This document shows, piece after piece, positions 39,834 through 39,951 of a DNA stretch of 39,951 bases. The position numbers and the translations under genes were made by a program. Position 1 is the first letter of the stretch, and the number at the start of each line of letters is the position of its first letter. The notes under the pieces were generated by a model, which was not told where the DNA came from, ran no database searches, and saw nothing but the letters and a program-made list of their open reading frames with translations. The DNA is from Bacteroidia bacterium (GTDB lineage: Bacteria; Bacteroidota; Bacteroidia; Chitinophagales; Saprospiraceae): assembly GCA_030430845.1 (NCBI GenBank), contig JAUIKE010000063.1:1-39951 (forward strand), read 5' to 3'.

Positions 39834-39951
39834 CCACCCCCAAAGGAGGTGGCTTCAAGAGCCGGTTTGGGCCATAGGCCCAGGCCCGCTCCTGAACTTT
39901 CGACGCTTCTCTGTGATTGGCAAACCTCCACTCAGGCTCGACTTACTTTCA
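39834..39951 (-). mobile_element. Possible 3' end of an IS200/IS605-type element (TnpB tail and right-end hairpins), partial
   Basis: A minus-strand frame enters from the right edge and ends at a TGA at 39855, giving a low-complexity tail (SGGLPITEKRRKFRSGPG). Beyond it are a hairpin at 39834-39841 with 39845-39852 (8 bp, one mismatch, AAA loop) and a nested stem around 39859-39891 containing the hairpin TGGGCC-ATA-GGCCCA (39868-39882). The CCACCCCC-AAA-GGAGGTGG pattern just past a stop codon resembles the guide-RNA and right-end region of TnpB transposons as I remember it. No TnpB catalytic motif is visible because the window ends. This is tentative; an unrelated coding end plus terminator is the alternative. 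Confidence 0.35.

Overview
The window looks like a chromosomal segment of a Bacteroidota bacterium, most likely of the Saprospiria/Lewinella-type lineage. This is inferred from gene content: many lipoproteins with short Bacteroidota-style signal peptides, a large solitary MacB/FtsX-type permease, a DUF2911 protein, GH92/GH20/GH28 glycosidases, a SufS-SufU pair and a CruF-type carotenoid protein. Shine-Dalgarno sequences are mostly absent before starts. No rRNA, tRNA, CRISPR array or prophage was recognised.

Layout. (1) 100-6366 is a sulfur, molybdenum-cofactor and Fe-S block: MoaD-like protein and a BNR beta-propeller protein, a small four-helix membrane protein, XdhC, SufU, SufS and MoeA. 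No molybdoenzyme is in view. (2) 6400-10025 is a tight run of three redox flavoenzymes: a YUCCA-like flavin monooxygenase, an FMN alpha-hydroxy-acid oxidase and a geranylgeranyl-reductase-like protein. An unknown membrane protein converges on it with a 20-bp overlap. (3) 11371-12441 holds a small membrane protein between two large inverted-repeat structures. (4) 12442-15752 carries a fatty acid desaturase, CruF, pterin dehydratase and an M42 peptidase. (5) 15928-20335 is a flippase/M16-protease operon. (6) 20531-24535 contains a gene broken by two homopolymer frameshifts plus several poorly characterised proteins: DUF2911, a tectonin-like propeller, a lipocalin-like protein, a membrane-anchored protein and a YD-repeat protein. 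(7) 24571-28947 holds the ABC permease, an Asp/Asn hydroxylase-like protein and a beta-lactamase-family serine hydrolase. (8) 29092-39781 is a glycan-degradation region: a six-hairpin glycosidase, GH20, GH28 and GH92, with no SusC/SusD pair. (9) The right edge, 39834-39951, may be the 3' end of an IS200/IS605-type element.

The most striking non-coding feature is recurrent. Six of the seven convergent gene pairs are separated by a long hairpin, perfect in four cases and with one mismatch in two. In five of the six an arm runs into at least one gene's final codons or stop. Three larger nested inverted-repeat regions (5040-5154, 11390-11596, 12074-12239) lie in intergenic or promoter DNA and are not explained by ordinary terminators. 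All functions are judged by eye from sequence motifs; no database search was run.
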